Shown here: positions 15,191 to 15,438 of the stretch, piece by piece
Numbering within the stretch: the first letter of the stretch is position 1
Layout: every line of letters begins with the position of its first letter
NCBI GenBank assembly: GCA_036171675.1
Contig: JAVHRO010000069.1
Coordinates: forward strand, 1-15,438
Direction: 5' to 3'
DNA from: Vicingus sp036171675
Lineage (GTDB): Bacteria; Bacteroidota; Bacteroidia; Flavobacteriales_E; Vicingaceae
DNA: 15,438 nt
Position numbers and translations under genes: made by a program
The notes under the pieces: model-generated
The model's database searches: none
Seen by the model: the letters and a program-made list of their open reading frames with translations, nothing else
What the model was told of the DNA's origin: nothing

Positions 15191-15384
15191 AATATAACCT
15201 GTTGTGCATTTAGAAGAATTTTGAATAAAAAAGGTGTCAGTTCGAGTTTTTTCTGAAAGAAAAAGTATCGAGAACACACCTTTTTTATTAAAAATTTGTA
15301 TTCTCGATACAAATTTCACGATTGAAATGAGTGAAATTCACTCGAATTGACAAATTTTCTTACAAATGCACAACGGGTTAATAT
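15191..15384. repeat. Palindromic MITE/BIME-like intergenic element (copy 2, complete)
   Basis: The element spans 15196-15379. Its ends are AACCTGTTGTGCATTT (15196-15211) and AAATGCACAACGGGTT (15364-15379), inverted repeats matching at 15 of 16 positions. The 5 bp outside each end are both AATAT (15191-15195 and 15380-15384), a possible target-site duplication. Inside are two inverted copies of a hairpin unit. The left unit carries TGTCAGTTCGAGT and GTATCGAGAACA (15235-15275). The right unit carries TTCTCGATAC (15301-15310) and ACTCGAATTGAC (15340-15351). Similar CAGTTCGAG/GTATCGAGAAC repeats are, from memory, frequent between genes in Flavobacteriia. It has no coding capacity and would need a transposase supplied elsewhere if it is mobile. 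Confidence 0.8.
15224..15289 (+). terminator. Hairpin with T-run inside the palindromic element, possible rpsA terminator
   Basis: AATAAAAAAGGTGT (15224-15237) pairs perfectly over 14 bp with ACACCTTTTTTATT (15276-15289). The enclosed 38 bases can form an inner TTTTTC/GAAAAA stem. It lies 47 bp after the rpsA stop codon, and the 3' arm is T-rich, so the element may act as the terminator of rpsA. Competing pairings within the larger palindrome are possible. Confidence 0.4.
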
Positions 15385-15387
15385 ATT

Positions 15388-15422
15388 AAAAGAGGGTGTC
15401 CAAAAAGGCATCCTCTTTTTTT
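15388..15422 (+). terminator. Rho-independent terminator downstream of rpsA and the repeat element
   Basis: The left arm AAAAGAGGGTGTC (15388-15400) pairs with GGCATCCTCTTTT (15407-15419) to give a 13-bp stem with two G-U pairs and a 6-nt loop. T-residues run through the end of the stem to 15422. The A-run on the left side means it could also work on the opposite strand for a convergent gene beyond the window. It lies just outside the palindromic element, which may therefore have inserted between rpsA and its original terminator. Confidence 0.8.
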
Positions 15423-15438
15423 ATGCAACAAATTTTAA

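Noticed and set aside
1..15438. Whole interval as a composite mobile element between the two direct repeats
   Set aside because: There is no transposase or integrase, the interval holds the essential rpsA, and repeats of this type are usually dispersed in many intergenic sites.
15423..15438. ATG at the right edge as the start of a new gene
   Set aside because: Only five codons are visible, directly after the terminator's T-run, so nothing supports or excludes it.

Overview
This AT-rich window looks like chromosomal DNA of a Bacteroidota bacterium, most likely from the Flavobacteriia or a relative. Three large exported proteins end in type A type IX secretion (T9SS) sorting domains. Translation starts lack Shine-Dalgarno sequences and have A-rich leaders. 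Promoter -7 boxes fit the Bacteroidota consensus TAnnTTTG. The ribosomal protein S1 gene has the lysine-rich N-terminus and the STLGDIDALSALK-type tail I associate with this phylum. All genes are on the + strand.

Layout. Bases 1-57 are the tail of a palindromic intergenic repeat. A promoter (73-80) then precedes a membrane-anchored TPR regulator with a LuxR-like helix-turn-helix (141-1898). A second candidate promoter, nested in a 9-bp dyad, precedes a run of cell-surface genes: a T9SS cargo of unknown function (2007-3077), a 60-aa membrane peptide (3139-3321), a T9SS cargo with a choice-of-anchor-J/MAM-like domain (3349-4998), a 42-aa membrane peptide (5046-5174), an exported sulfatase-modifying-factor-fold protein lacking one copper cysteine (5278-6786), and a 2038-aa modular surface protein (6832-12948). 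The giant protein has about nine beta-sandwich modules, two PKD-like domains, seven and a half 22-residue GG-x-YDG repeats and a T9SS tail. The short gaps would allow co-transcription of much of 2007-12948. rpsA (13164-15176) follows with its own strong promoter and a leader that can form two interleaved 7-bp stems. The window ends with a 184-bp palindromic element and an intrinsic terminator.

How the genes may work together (inference). The regulator has the architecture of a sensor spanning the inner membrane and sits directly upstream of the surface-protein cluster, so it may control it. The cluster products would be exported by Sec and, for the three with sorting domains, carried across the outer membrane by the T9SS, whose machinery genes are not in this window. 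rpsA is housekeeping and probably unrelated.

I see no defence system, CRISPR array, integrase, transposase, rRNA or tRNA. The most unusual signals are the paired palindromic repeats, whose hairpin loop appears inverted between copies, the possible pseudoknot in the rpsA leader, the recently expanded one-cysteine repeats in the giant protein, and two similar tiny membrane proteins placed after T9SS cargo genes.
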